This document shows positions 1-8,082 of a stretch of 64,000 nt of DNA, in pieces (the first letter of the stretch is position 1; every line of letters begins with the position of its first letter). The stretch is taken from the NCBI GenBank assembly GCA_026708325.1, contig JAPOVC010000014.1, positions 62,001 through 126,000 of the forward strand, read 5' to 3'. This DNA comes from Anaerolineaceae bacterium (GTDB lineage: Bacteria > Chloroflexota > Anaerolineae > Aggregatilineales > Phototrophicaceae). The notes beneath the pieces were generated by a model. It saw only the letters and a list, made by a program, of their open reading frames with translations, did no database searches and had not been told where the DNA came from. A program made the translations under genes and the position numbers.

Positions 1-900
1 CGCGGAGAGGCGCAAAACCCCTTGCGCAGCGTCAACTGGTTGCCTGAGAAGCGGGGCATCTTGCTGGCGATGCCGGCTCTTGCTGAAGAGGCGATGGCCA
101 TCAAGGTCATCACCGTCATGCCGGGCAACCACGGCACACCCTACGATTCGCACATGGGCGCCGTCATCCTGTTCGACTCGCAATACGGTCGGCCCCTGGC
201 CCTGATGGACGCAACTGAAATCACAGCCATTCGCACCGCGGCCGTCAGTGGCGTGGCAACCCGCGCGCTTGCCCGCGAGGATGCCGGCGACCTGGCGATA
301 TTGGGTACGGGCGTACAGGGGCGTTCGCACCTGCAGGCGATGCTGGAAGCGCGGCCCCTGCGGCGCGTCAGGGTCTGGAGCCGCAGCGAGGCCAGTCGCG
401 CGGACTATGTGCGGTGGGCGAGCCAGGAACTGGATGCGGAAGTTGAGGCGATGGAGAGTGCGCAGTCTGCCGTCACTGGCGCGGACCTCATTTGCACGGC
501 GACTGCCGCCGCCCAACCGGTGCTGCAGGGCGCCTGGCTGTCTCCAGGCACGCATATCAATGCAGTAGGTTCCTCCACGCCAAGCACACGCGAACTGGAC
601 TCGGCTGCCATGGCCCTGGTCAGTCACTTCGTGGATCGGCGCGAATCCACGCTCGATGAATCGGGGGATTACCTGATCCCCCTGCAAGAAGGCGCGATCG
701 GGGACGACCACATTCGCGCCGAACTGGGAGAAGTGTTGCTTGGTCGGGCACCGGGACGCAGCAGCGACGACGAGATCACGCTCTTCAACTCGCTTGGTCT
801 CGCGGTCGAGGATTTGGCATCGGCGCAGCTCATCTATCGCGAGGCGCAGAGGCGGGGCCAGGGCACAAAGGTTGAATTTGGCGAGTCGGCGGAAGATTAA
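1..900 (+). CDS. Ornithine cyclodeaminase / mu-crystallin family protein, 5' end outside window
   Basis: The frame is open from the first base, so the true start lies upstream; 299 residues are visible against roughly 320 for the family. The Rossmann signature GTGVQG (bases about 304-321) and the TEITAIRTAAVSG stretch just before it are typical of NAD-dependent ornithine cyclodeaminase/mu-crystallin proteins. The family includes ornithine and lysine cyclodeaminases, ketimine reductases and alanine dehydrogenase, and substrate cannot be read from the sequence. It converges on lysK with a single base between the stop codons. The neighbouring lysine genes make a basic amino acid or its cyclic imine a reasonable substrate guess, but no more than that. 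Confidence 0.85.
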   Translation, partial: RGEAQNPLRSVNWLPEKRGILLAMPALAEEAMAIKVITVMPGNHGTPYDSHMGAVILFDSQYGRPLALMDATEITAIRTAAVSGVATRALAREDAGDLAILGTGVQGRSHLQAMLEARPLRRVRVWSRSEASRADYVRWASQELDAEVEAMESAQSAVTGADLICTATAAAQPVLQGAWLSPGTHINAVGSSTPSTRELDSAAMALVSHFVDRRESTLDESGDYLIPLQEGAIGDDHIRAELGEVLLGRAPGRSSDDEITLFNSLGLAVEDLASAQLIYREAQRRGQGTKVEFGESAED

Positions 901-901
901 A

Positions 902-1978
902 TCACTTCCCTGGCGGGGCAAGCGATTCAATCATCGTGACCAGCACCTCAATGGCCAACAGGTACTCGTCGAGGTCGACGTGTTCGTCAGGCGTGTGGTC
1001 CAGCGCTGAATCGCCTGGGCCGTAGGCGACGATCGGACAATTCCAGACTGGCGCGACCAGGTTCATGTCCGATGTTCCGGTCTTGGTCACAAAGCGCGGC
1101 CGGGCGCCATGCTGACGGATGGCGCGGCGGAAGGCCCGGCTGAGCAGGTTGTCGCGGGGGCTGAGCCAGGCGCGTTCGTGGCCCCTGGTCATAAGGCTGG
1201 CGTCTTCGCCTGCGGCGGGCAGCTCGGCTTCCAGCTTCTCCGGGGAGATTCGCAGGGGCAGGCGAAAGCCGGCGGTCAGGGAAGTTTCGCCCCAGGCGCC
1301 GTCCTGCCCCGTGTTGAGGGCCTGCAGGGTCACGTCCAGGCGGTCGAAGAGTCCTGAAACTCCCTCGTTGTGCGGCTCTACCCAATTCTGCAGCTCCTGC
1401 CACCATGCCACGGCATTTTCCGCCGGACTTTGGCCCTGGCCGGCGCTGTGCGCCAGCGGGCCACGCCACTTCCGTTCGACCAGCAGACGCCCCTTGTATC
1501 CCAGTGTGATGCGGTCCGCGCGCGAGGGTTCGCCAATGACGCAGGCCCAGGGTTGATAGCGCCCGAGCAAATGCCGCGCACCACAGCTGCTGCCTTCCTC
1601 TTCAACAGCGCCGACGACCACCAGGCGCAGACCGGCGGGCAGGTTTGCCCGCGCCCCGGCGACGGCGAAGGCGCATAGAGGGCCCCTGGCGTCGACCGTG
1701 CCACGGCCGTAGAGCAGGCGACCTTGCCGACGAACAGGCAATTCCCCGGCGACGGTGTCGATATGGCCGAGCAGGACAAGATCCCGGGCACCCGAGCCAA
1801 GGATGCCCACGGCGTTTCCAATGTCGTCTACGAAGGCCTCGTCGAATCCACTGGCCGCCATCCATTCGACGAAATGGCGCACGGCAGGCCCTTCCTCGCC
1901 GGTGACGCCAGGAATCGCGACCAGGTCCTGCAGCAAATGCTCGGCGGCAAGGTCGTCGGGGCGCGACTCTTCAGTCAT
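902..1978 (-). CDS. lysK: LysW-lysine (or LysW-ornithine) hydrolase, LysK
   Basis: Zinc-dependent M20-type peptidase of 358 residues that releases the finished amino acid from the C-terminal glutamate of LysW, the last step of the carrier pathway. Visible motifs: GHIDTVAG with the first metal ligand, GRGTVDARG, the VEEEGSS catalytic/metal acidic pair, GEPS, and a late DHTPDEH holding the C-terminal metal histidine. I chose the ATG at 1978 rather than an upstream GTG-type extension, because the protein then starts at the family's usual N-terminus and overlaps the lysJ stop by 8 bases. It is the last gene of the lysW operon. Family membership is clear. Lysine over ornithine is inferred from context. 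Confidence 0.9.
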   Translation of the reverse strand: MTEESRPDDLAAEHLLQDLVAIPGVTGEEGPAVRHFVEWMAASGFDEAFVDDIGNAVGILGSGARDLVLLGHIDTVAGELPVRRQGRLLYGRGTVDARGPLCAFAVAGARANLPAGLRLVVVGAVEEEGSSCGARHLLGRYQPWACVIGEPSRADRITLGYKGRLLVERKWRGPLAHSAGQGQSPAENAVAWWQELQNWVEPHNEGVSGLFDRLDVTLQALNTGQDGAWGETSLTAGFRLPLRISPEKLEAELPAAGEDASLMTRGHERAWLSPRDNLLSRAFRRAIRQHGARPRFVTKTGTSDMNLVAPVWNCPIVAYGPGDSALDHTPDEHVDLDEYLLAIEVLVTMIESLAPPGK

Positions 1979-3152
1979 CCAGCGACCCGCGAATGGCGAT
2001 GACGACGTCCCGCAATTCCTCTTCACTGATGATCAGGGGAGGCAGTAAACGCAACACGTTGAAACCGGCCGGCAGAGCGAGAACACCGCGGTCCTGCAGT
2101 CGCTTCAACACGGGCGTCACTCTGCCACGCAGTTGCATGCCGACAAGAAGTCCGAGGCCCCGAACCTCCCGGACGGAGGGATGTTGCAGACCTGCCAGTT
2201 CGGACATGGTCCATTTGCCCAGGCGTGCGGCGCGTTGCGTCAATTGTTCGTCTTCGATCACCGCAAGAGTGGCCAATGCGGCGGCGCAGGCCAGGGGGTT
2301 GCCGCCAAAGGTGCTGCCATGGCTGCCGGCGGGCAGGCTGCCAAGGGACGTACGCCAGCATACAGCCCCGATCGGTACACCACCGGCCAGGCCCTTGCCC
2401 AGGGCGAGAATGTCCGGAACGATGTCGGCCTGCTCGCAGGCGAACCAGCTGCCACAGCGACCCAGACCGGTCTGGATTTCGTCAATGACCAACAGCGCGC
2501 CATGGTCGTCACAGAGTTGCCGCAGACCGCGCAGCCAGGCGGCATCGGCGGGCCGTACACCGCCTTCGCCCTGGACAACCTCAACCACCACGGCGGCCGT
2601 TTCGTCATCAATGGCTGCGCGAGCCGCCTCAAGACTATTGAAGGCCAAATGCAGGGCCTGGTCCGCGTGCCAGGCGTCAAAGGGCTGGCGGTATTTCGGG
2701 TTCCAGGTGAGCGCCAGGGCGCCAAGCGTGCGACCGTGAAAGGCGTTGCGCGCGGCCAGTACCTTGCTACGCCCCGTCAGCAAAATGGCGACCTTGAGCG
2801 CGCCTTCCATCGCTTCCGCGCCGCTGTTGCAGAGAAAGAACTTCCCAATGTCCCCTGGCGTAAGGGCTGTGAGTCGTTTATAGAGAAGGGCGCGATGTTC
2901 GTTGAAGAAGATTTCGGGGCTGGTGACGAGTTCGCCCGCCTGCCTGGCGATGGCGGCAGTGACCACCGGGTGAGCATGACCCGTCAGGGCAACGCCCTGG
3001 CCGCTGGTGGCATCAAGGTAACTGCGTCCACCATCGTCCCATACGCGAGTGCCTGCACCCCGTACCAATGTCAGCGGCCTTTTGAAATAGGCCCCTGACG
3101 TATGGGCAGATTCTGTCTGTCGGAGAGACTGACCGATTTCCTGCATACTCAC
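1971..3152 (-). CDS. lysJ: LysW-semialdehyde aminotransferase, LysJ
   Basis: Class III PLP aminotransferase of the ArgD/LysJ family, 393 residues. It transaminates the LysW-bound semialdehyde, using glutamate as amino donor, to LysW-lysine (or LysW-ornithine). The PLP lysine is about residue 253 in ALGKGLAGG. The DEIQTGLGR motif and the FHGRTLGALALTWN segment match the family. The start is a GTG at 3152 overlapping the lysZ stop as GTGA; an ATG six bases further in (3146) is an alternative. A second, separate ArgD homologue sits in the arginine operon at 43 kb, so this copy need not serve arginine. Confidence 0.9.
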   Translation of the reverse strand: MSMQEIGQSLRQTESAHTSGAYFKRPLTLVRGAGTRVWDDGGRSYLDATSGQGVALTGHAHPVVTAAIARQAGELVTSPEIFFNEHRALLYKRLTALTPGDIGKFFLCNSGAEAMEGALKVAILLTGRSKVLAARNAFHGRTLGALALTWNPKYRQPFDAWHADQALHLAFNSLEAARAAIDDETAAVVVEVVQGEGGVRPADAAWLRGLRQLCDDHGALLVIDEIQTGLGRCGSWFACEQADIVPDILALGKGLAGGVPIGAVCWRTSLGSLPAGSHGSTFGGNPLACAAALATLAVIEDEQLTQRAARLGKWTMSELAGLQHPSVREVRGLGLLVGMQLRGRVTPVLKRLQDRGVLALPAGFNVLRLLPPLIISEEELRDVVIAIRGSLDD

Positions 3153-3961
3153 GACTCAAACACCGATCCGGCGCCGGCCAGCGCGTTTTGAAGGGGCTCG
3201 CGAACGCGCCCGTCGCTGATGATGACGCGGCCCGCCCCTCCGTCCAACGCTTCAGTGGCGGCCAGCACCTTGCGTTTCATGCGGCCCTGGGCCCAGGCCA
3301 GGGCCTGTTCACGGTCGTCGGCGGAAATTACGCGCACGATGCTCTCCTCGTCAGGGAAATTGCGATAAAGGCCGCGTACGTTGCTAAGAATGATAAGGTC
3401 GGCTGCGCCCAGCGCCGAGGCGACGGCAGCGGCAGCGCGGTCGCCGTCGATGTTGAGCAGGCCGTCGCTGCTGTCTGCCAGAGGCGGCAGCACGGGTATT
3501 CGGCCTGCCTCCAGATGCGCCAGCAGGGCCTGTCTGTCGACTGCGTTTATGGTCCCGCTGTAATCGTCGCGAATGATGCGCACGCGTCCCTCCACCTGAG
3601 CGCGCAGGGCCTGCTTGCGGCGCGCCCGAATCACGATGTCGTCGCGGGTCAGGCCGGCGGCTTCGACTCCATCGTGGCCGAGGCAGGCCAGGATCTCCCG
3701 GTTTACCGTTTCGGCTGCCTGCACGAACAGATCGCGGGTGGGCCCATCCGTGTAGCGCGAACTGTGGCCAGAAGGGGAGGTCAGGGTACGCAGTGGCAGC
3801 CCGGCTTCCTCACAGAGCCGGTTCGCCTCCGCGCTGGCGCCATGCACCAGGACCAGCGGGCGTCGGTCGCGACGCAGGACATTGACCAGGTCTTCACAGG
3901 TAGACGACAGATCGACTCCCTCGGCGCCACCCAGTTTGACCACCAGCAGGTTGGCGGGCAC
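3149..3961 (-). CDS. lysZ: LysW-aminoadipate/glutamate kinase, LysZ
   Basis: Amino-acid kinase family protein of 270 residues that phosphorylates the side-chain carboxyl of the LysW-linked amino acid. The N-terminal VVKLGGAEG contains the phosphate-contacting lysine (about residue 9). VHGASAEANRL and the AQGRMKRKV segment near residue 225 are hallmarks that separate LysZ from ordinary ArgB (the ArgB at 42 kb instead carries GGIVHGGM-type sequence). It starts with GTG at 3961, ten bases after the lysY stop, with an AAGGA ribosome site. It overlaps lysJ by four bases. Confidence 0.92.
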   Translation of the reverse strand: MPANLLVVKLGGAEGVDLSSTCEDLVNVLRRDRRPLVLVHGASAEANRLCEEAGLPLRTLTSPSGHSSRYTDGPTRDLFVQAAETVNREILACLGHDGVEAAGLTRDDIVIRARRKQALRAQVEGRVRIIRDDYSGTINAVDRQALLAHLEAGRIPVLPPLADSSDGLLNIDGDRAAAAVASALGAADLIILSNVRGLYRNFPDEESIVRVISADDREQALAWAQGRMKRKVLAATEALDGGAGRVIISDGRVREPLQNALAGAGSVFES

Positions 3962-3971
3962 GGTCAGTCCT

Positions 3972-4997
3972 TCAGGGATAGAGTCCGGGAAAGGTGAGGC
4001 CGGTCGTTTCCTCCAGACCGACCATGAGATTCATGCACTGCACCGCGCTGCCGGCGGCGCCCTTGCCGAGATTGTCGAGGGCGGCCATGACGACCAGGTG
4101 GCGGCCGTCGCTGTCCAGTTCGAAACCCAGATCGCAATAGTTGGTGCCGGCAACCACGCGCGGTTCCGGCACCCGATGGAGCCCGGTCTTGCTGCGCACG
4201 AGTCGCAGGAAAGGCTCGCCCTCGCAGGCCGCGCGATACAGGCGCCAGATCTCCCGTTCGTCACGCGCCTGGCGCAGGTCGCAATGAGCGAGCAGATGGA
4301 CGCCACGCACCATTTCAATGGCCGTAACTGAAAAATGCAGCGGCAGGTCTTCGCCCAGAACGAGGCGTACTTCGGCCATATGGCGATGGCCTGCAGCGCT
4401 GTAGGTGCGAACGGCGCCGCTGCGCAACGGGTGATGCGACCCCGCCGTCGCCCTGTTGCCGCCCTCCGAGGAACCCACCTTGAGTTCGATGGCGGCCCGT
4501 TCAATCCAGCCGGCCCGGACCAGCGGCATCAGCGCCAGATTGATGGCAGTGGCGTTGCAGCCCACGCCGCTGACGCAAGATGCGCCCCGCACTTGCTCGC
4601 GCTGATACTCGGGCAGGCCATAGACAAAGCGTGGCATCCAGTCCGGCGCGGCGTGTGCCTCGCCGTACCAGTGTTGCCAACTGGCGGCGTCATTGAGGCG
4701 AAAGTCCGCGGAAAGGTCAATGATGGCCGGCGCCAGCAATGCGTAACGTTCGATTTCCCGGGCGGCGGCGCCATGGGGCAGAGCGAGAAAAAGCAGGTCA
4801 CAGGGCTGCAAGGCGTCCGGCGCAATGAATTGCAGCCGGCTGTGACCGCGCAGGTTGGGGTGCACGTGGTGCATGGGGCGTCGGGCCTGGCTGCGACTGC
4901 TGACCTGGACGACCTCCACATCCGGATGGTAGAGCAGGAGTCTCAACAATTCGCCGCCGGTGAAGCCGCTGCCGCCGACGATGCCCACGCGAATCAT
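3972..4997 (-). CDS. lysY: LysW-aminoadipyl/glutamyl phosphate reductase, LysY
   Basis: NADPH-dependent semialdehyde dehydrogenase of the ArgC/LysY family, 341 residues. It reduces the acyl phosphate made by LysZ to the semialdehyde. The N-terminal [14 protein letters not shown] nucleotide-binding motif is intact. The catalytic cysteine lies in SGVGCNATA (about residue 147), and KVGSSEGG plus GHRHMAEV match the family's substrate and histidine motifs. ATG start overlaps the lysX stop as ATGA. The canonical ArgC of the arginine operon (41167-42177) is a distinct protein with VPGCYPTT at the same position. Confidence 0.92.
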   Translation of the reverse strand: MIRVGIVGGSGFTGGELLRLLLYHPDVEVVQVSSRSQARRPMHHVHPNLRGHSRLQFIAPDALQPCDLLFLALPHGAAAREIERYALLAPAIIDLSADFRLNDAASWQHWYGEAHAAPDWMPRFVYGLPEYQREQVRGASCVSGVGCNATAINLALMPLVRAGWIERAAIELKVGSSEGGNRATAGSHHPLRSGAVRTYSAAGHRHMAEVRLVLGEDLPLHFSVTAIEMVRGVHLLAHCDLRQARDEREIWRLYRAACEGEPFLRLVRSKTGLHRVPEPRVVAGTNYCDLGFELDSDGRHLVVMAALDNLGKGAAGSAVQCMNLMVGLEETTGLTFPGLYP

Positions 4998-5872
4998 GCC
5001 GGCACGCTGGCCTGCGCCAGGACGAAGGCCGCTACTTCCGCCGGGATGTCCACACCGGTGGGCGCGCTGCTATTACGAAACTCCATCGTATGGTTGATCT
5101 CGTTGAGCAACAGTTGACCATCCGCCGTTTCCAGCACGTCGATGGCCAGCAGCCCTCCACCCACTGCCGCCGCGGCCCGCTGGCACAGGTCGTCGAGCTC
5201 CGGGGTCACCGGGCAGTTGCTGGCCACGCCGCCCCGGGCGGTGTTGGTGATCCAGTGCGGAGAGGTGCGATAAATGGCGCAGACTGTGCGCTCACCGATG
5301 ACGAAGGCGCGAATATCCCGGTCCGGCTTGTCCACCATTTCCTGACTGTAGTACACATGATGATTGTAACTGCCCAGCGTCTGCCGATGTTCAATAAGGG
5401 CCTCGGCGGCATCGGCATCGTTGACGCGCGCAAGCAGGCGCCCCCATGACCCGGTGACAGGCTTTAGCACAGCCGGGTAACCCAGGGATTCGATGGCGCC
5501 GAGGGTCGTGCGCGCTTCGAAACTGAGGAGCGTGCGCGGCTGGGGCAGGCCGGCGTCGGCAAATGCCAGGCTGCAGCGTGCCTTGTCGGCACAAATCGTC
5601 GCCGTGCGATAACTGTTGAGGGTGCGGACTCTCCAGGAATCCAGGACGGCGAGGGTGAACAGCCCACGGGAGGTGCTGACACAGCGCTCCAGCACCAGGT
5701 CATAGTCCTGCCAGGCGCGACCGGCGGACGAGAGTTGTTCCGGCCCTGCGCTCAAATCGAAGAGCAGGTCGCGGTCAGGAAGTACATCAAGGTCCGCGCC
5801 CTGGTCGCGCAAGGCAGTCAAAAGCAACTTTTCCTCGGCGCGGACGTGGGTGATGAGCACCCCGATGTGCAT
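4994..5872 (-). CDS. lysX: LysW-amino acid ligase, ATP-grasp LysX/ArgX family
   Basis: ATP-grasp ligase of 292 residues that joins the alpha-amino group of alpha-aminoadipate (or glutamate) to the C-terminal glutamate of LysW. It begins MHIGVL, typical for the family. [16 protein letters not shown] is the ATP-binding segment and [12 protein letters not shown] near residue 265 holds metal and substrate residues. An upstream extension exists in this frame, but it would run through lysW. The ATG at 5872 is one base after the lysW stop, implying tight translational coupling. The sequence alone does not tell me LysX from ArgX specificity. The lysine-rich leader and the separate arginine operon favour aminoadipate. 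Confidence 0.9.
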   Translation of the reverse strand: MHIGVLITHVRAEEKLLLTALRDQGADLDVLPDRDLLFDLSAGPEQLSSAGRAWQDYDLVLERCVSTSRGLFTLAVLDSWRVRTLNSYRTATICADKARCSLAFADAGLPQPRTLLSFEARTTLGAIESLGYPAVLKPVTGSWGRLLARVNDADAAEALIEHRQTLGSYNHHVYYSQEMVDKPDRDIRAFVIGERTVCAIYRTSPHWITNTARGGVASNCPVTPELDDLCQRAAAAVGGGLLAIDVLETADGQLLLNEINHTMEFRNSSAPTGVDIPAEVAAFVLAQASVPA

Positions 5873-5873
5873 A

Positions 5874-6044
5874 TTATTCGCCCCAGTCCTCTTCGACTTC
5901 CGGCGCCAGCTCCAGTTGCAACGGGTCCAGAGCGATGATTTCAAGCTCAGATCCGCAGTCGAGGCAGGCAATGAGTTCGTTCTCCATGACGTCCGCAGGG
6001 ATTTCCAAAGCAGCGTCGCATTCGGGACAGACCGTACCGGACAT
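5874..6044 (-). CDS. lysW: Amino-group carrier protein LysW
   Basis: Small acidic carrier of 56 residues. Four cysteines in two CxxC pairs (residues 6, 9, 27, 30) form the zinc knuckle, and the protein ends in the diagnostic EDWGE, whose last glutamate carries the amino acid through the pathway. I chose the ATG at 6044 because a perfect GGAGGT lies four bases upstream (6049-6054). ATG codons further out would put the ribosome site inside the gene. It is the first gene of the lysW-X-Y-Z-J-K operon, downstream of the attenuator at 6100-6169. Confidence 0.95.
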   Translation of the reverse strand: MSGTVCPECDAALEIPADVMENELIACLDCGSELEIIALDPLQLELAPEVEEDWGE

Positions 6045-6048
6045 GTGT

Positions 6049-6054
6049 ACCTCC
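6049..6054 (-). promoter_or_regulatory. Ribosome binding site that fixes the lysW start
   Basis: Reads GGAGGT on the minus strand, four bases before the ATG at 6044, and decides between three possible lysW starts. Confidence 0.85.
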
Positions 6055-6099
6055 ATCATCCAGGTTGCCGGTGTTCAGACCAATCGTCGGAAGGGCAAC

Positions 6100-6130
6100 A
6101 AAAAAACCTGCTCCGCTGTTTCGGGCAGGT
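6100..6130 (-). terminator. Intrinsic terminator (attenuator) in the lysW leader
   Basis: On the minus strand ACCTGC (6130-6125) pairs with GCAGGT (6111-6106) and is followed directly by a run of seven T (6106-6100). The terminator lies between the leader peptide and lysW. Its loop contains the second arm of the antiterminator (6125-6116), so terminator and antiterminator cannot form together. Confidence 0.8.
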
Positions 6131-6169
6131 CTGCTCGTTCAACGAGCCATGGCAAGGCACCCGAAACAG
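6116..6169 (-). promoter_or_regulatory. Antiterminator stem of the lysW attenuator
   Basis: CTGTTTCGGG (6169-6160) is perfectly complementary over 10 bases to CCCGAAACAG (6125-6116). The loop holds a further small hairpin, GCTCGTT/AACGAGC (6147-6133). When this long stem forms, GCAGGT (6111-6106) has no free partner and transcription can continue into lysW. The 5' arm begins two bases after the stop codon of the lysine-containing leader peptide, so a ribosome at that stop would mask it. Confidence 0.75.
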
Positions 6170-6171
6170 GA

Positions 6172-6216
6172 TCAGGACGCGGGCTTCTTCACCTTGGCAC
6201 CGTAGAAAGTTGCCAT
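6172..6216 (-). CDS. Lysine-rich leader peptide controlling the lysW operon
   Basis: A 14-codon ORF, MATFYGAKVKKPAS, ending in TGA. Three AAG lysine codons fall within four consecutive codons (K-V-K-K, 6195-6184). They lie about 14-25 bases ahead of the antiterminator arm at 6169-6160. The only in-frame start is the ATG at 6216, since a stop lies five codons upstream. The ribosome site is weak (GAGAG, 6230-6226). Position, codon content and the adjacent mutually exclusive hairpins fit a classical transcription-attenuation leader responding to charged lysyl-tRNA. Translation of the peptide is inferred, not shown. Confidence 0.7.
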   Translation of the reverse strand: MATFYGAKVKKPAS

Positions 6217-6277
6217 CTCACATGGCTCTCACGCACACTGCCGCGGCATCGTAAACCCTGGAGCCCGCCCACGCCAT

Positions 6278-6307
6278 AGAATAAATGCACAGATGCATCT
6301 ATGCAAA
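6278..6307 (-). promoter_or_regulatory. Candidate sigma70 promoter of the lysW operon
   Basis: On the minus strand TTTGCA (6307-6302) and TATTCT (6283-6278) are separated by 18 bases. The site lies just past the stop of the fructosamine-kinase-like gene and upstream of the leader peptide. Transcription would begin near 6270. The match is moderate. Confidence 0.55.
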
Positions 6308-6311
6308 CTGT

Positions 6312-7190
6312 CTAGTAGCCGAAACGATCGAGAGTGCGCGCCACTTCCGCCGGGTAGTGGCGTCCGAATACGCGGGCGTGTACCAGCAGCGGGTAAAGAT
6401 TGTAGATGTGCCGCCGCTCCTCGAAGAAGCCGGGAGCAATTGGCCGCAGTTCCTGATACCTGCGATAGAAGGAGTCGCCAAAGGTTCGGCCCCGTGAACC
6501 AAACAGGGTGGTGTAGGCCAGTTCGATCTCTTCGTGAGCGTAGTAAATCGCCGGGTCAAGGAAGGCGGTGATGCGACCCTCGCTGGCCAGCAGATTGGTC
6601 GCCCAGACGTCGCCATGGACGAGAGCGGGTTGCCGCGCTTCGTCCAGCCATCGCTCCAGGTGGCCGGCAAGGGTTTCGATGCGGGCACAAAGGGAGGAGT
6701 CAATGGCCTCGGCCCGCAACGCCTCATGCGCCATGTAGAGCAAACGTTGCTCGCGAAAAAAGTCGACCCATGACGAGGAAGGAGGATTGGGCTGGTGCAG
6801 GGGTCCGATGAGCGTGTCCTGCGTGTGGCCGAAGTGCGTCCAGGTCACGCTGTGCAGGGTAGCCAGCAATTCGGCCGCATGTTCCTGCGCCCGCTCGTCC
6901 AGGTCACTGTTGCCCTCAACGAAGCCAAGCACCAGCAGGTCGGGTTCGCTGTGAAACAGGGGTGGCAGGGGAAGTTCGCTGACCTGGGCCAGGTGGCGGA
7001 GCATATCGCCTTCGATATCCAAACGGCTTTGAGCAACGCCGGCCTTGACCACCACGTCCCGTCCTTCGGCCAGGGCCACCCTGTATACGGCGGCGATCAT
7101 GCCTCCGGTCAATGGCTCGATTGCCTGCGGTTGAAACCCGGGAAACTGCGACAAACGCGCCAGGACGTCCCGGGCAGTCGAAGATTGCAT
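6312..7190 (-). CDS. Fructosamine kinase / aminoglycoside-type phosphotransferase family protein
   Basis: Protein-kinase-like small-molecule kinase of 292 residues in the fructosamine-3-kinase (FN3K) family. It shows the N-terminal VVVKAG ATP-binding lysine, the catalytic loop LVHGDVWATNLL and the metal site FLDPAIYYAHEEIELAY, all typical of the bacterial members. These phosphorylate Amadori products or related ketosamines, sending them to breakdown or removing the sugar. It follows the peptide permease by four bases and is the last gene of that operon, suggesting that the imported compound is its substrate. Confidence 0.85.
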   Translation of the reverse strand: MQSSTARDVLARLSQFPGFQPQAIEPLTGGMIAAVYRVALAEGRDVVVKAGVAQSRLDIEGDMLRHLAQVSELPLPPLFHSEPDLLVLGFVEGNSDLDERAQEHAAELLATLHSVTWTHFGHTQDTLIGPLHQPNPPSSSWVDFFREQRLLYMAHEALRAEAIDSSLCARIETLAGHLERWLDEARQPALVHGDVWATNLLASEGRITAFLDPAIYYAHEEIELAYTTLFGSRGRTFGDSFYRRYQELRPIAPGFFEERRHIYNLYPLLVHARVFGRHYPAEVARTLDRFGY

Positions 7191-7194
7191 GGGG

Positions 7195-8082
7195 CTAGTC
7201 GCGGCGCAGACGGGGGTCGAAGATGTCGCGGATGCCGTCGCCGATGAAATTGAAGGCCATGACCAGGCTGGCGATGGCCATGCCGGGAAACAGCCACATC
7301 CACCATTGACTGAAATTGTCCAGCCCGGCGTTGACCATGCTGCCCCATTCGGGCGAGGTTGGTGGAGGTCCCAGCCCCAGGAAACTCAGACCGGCGAAAG
7401 TCAGGATGGCGTTACCGATGTCCAGGGTCATGAGCACGATGGCGGGTGCGATGGCGTTGGGCAAGATGGTGCGAAACAGAATCCAGACGCCGGTGGCGCC
7501 GGCGCAATGGGCGGCATCGACGTATTCGTTGTGCTTGATTTCCAGCACGATGCCACGAATCAGCCTCGCGTAGCTGGGCCACCACACGATGACCAGCGCG
7601 ATGATGGCGTTGCGAATGTCGCGCCCCAGGGCGGCCGTGATAGCCATGGCGAGGATAATGGTAGGAAAGGCCATGAACAACTCGGTGATACGCATCAGGA
7701 GTTCATCCCAAAGGCCCCCCAGCCAGCCGGCGGTCGCTCCCATCAGCACGCCTATCGTGCTGCCAAGAAGAATGACGGCAAGACCGGCCGGAATGGTGAT
7801 GCGCGCCCCGTAAAGCACGCGGGTCTGAATGTCGCGTCCCAGGGCATCAGCGCCCCAGATGTGCCCGTTCTCGCCCGGCTCATCCAGGCGATGAGAGACA
7901 TCCTGGGACAGCGGGTCATGGGTAGCGAAGTTCGGTGCGAGCAAGGCAACCAGCACCCAGCCTGCGACGACAAGAAACCCGACGACCACCATGGGGTGGT
8001 TGCGCAGGTGATAGCGCAGTTGCGCGAGGCGCTCAGGCGACCCGGATACGCGGGTCGAGAAAGTAGTAGAGGATGTCGACAA
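7195..8082 (-). CDS. Peptide-type ABC transporter permease, DppC/OppC family
   Basis: Inner-membrane permease of 295 residues. It has an N-terminal helix (VVVGFLVVAGWVLVALLA), the GADALGRDIQTRVLYGARI segment that marks DppC/OppC proteins, and the EAA loop with HNEYVDAAHCAGATGVWI that contacts the ATPase. Four to five further helices follow. The ATG at 8082 overlaps the DppB-type gene by 50 bases, a long overlap. A later non-ATG start is possible, but the next methionine lies at the first helix. It pairs with the DppB-type subunit; no ATPase gene is present in the operon. Confidence 0.88.
   Translation of the reverse strand: MSTSSTTFSTRVSGSPERLAQLRYHLRNHPMVVVGFLVVAGWVLVALLAPNFATHDPLSQDVSHRLDEPGENGHIWGADALGRDIQTRVLYGARITIPAGLAVILLGSTIGVLMGATAGWLGGLWDELLMRITELFMAFPTIILAMAITAALGRDIRNAIIALVIVWWPSYARLIRGIVLEIKHNEYVDAAHCAGATGVWILFRTILPNAIAPAIVLMTLDIGNAILTFAGLSFLGLGPPPTSPEWGSMVNAGLDNFSQWWMWLFPGMAIASLVMAFNFIGDGIRDIFDPRLRRD

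Noticed and set aside
6218..6277. Second, upstream leader ORF (ATG at 6277, 19 codons)
   Set aside because: No ribosome site and only two arginine codons. It ends two bases before the start of the lysine-containing leader, so it might couple its translation, but nothing supports it independently.
6100..6310. T-box or lysine riboswitch in the lysW leader
   Set aside because: No TGGNACC antiterminator bulge, no AGTA/GNUG stem I features and no L-box core. The leader peptide with adjacent antiterminator explains the structure better.
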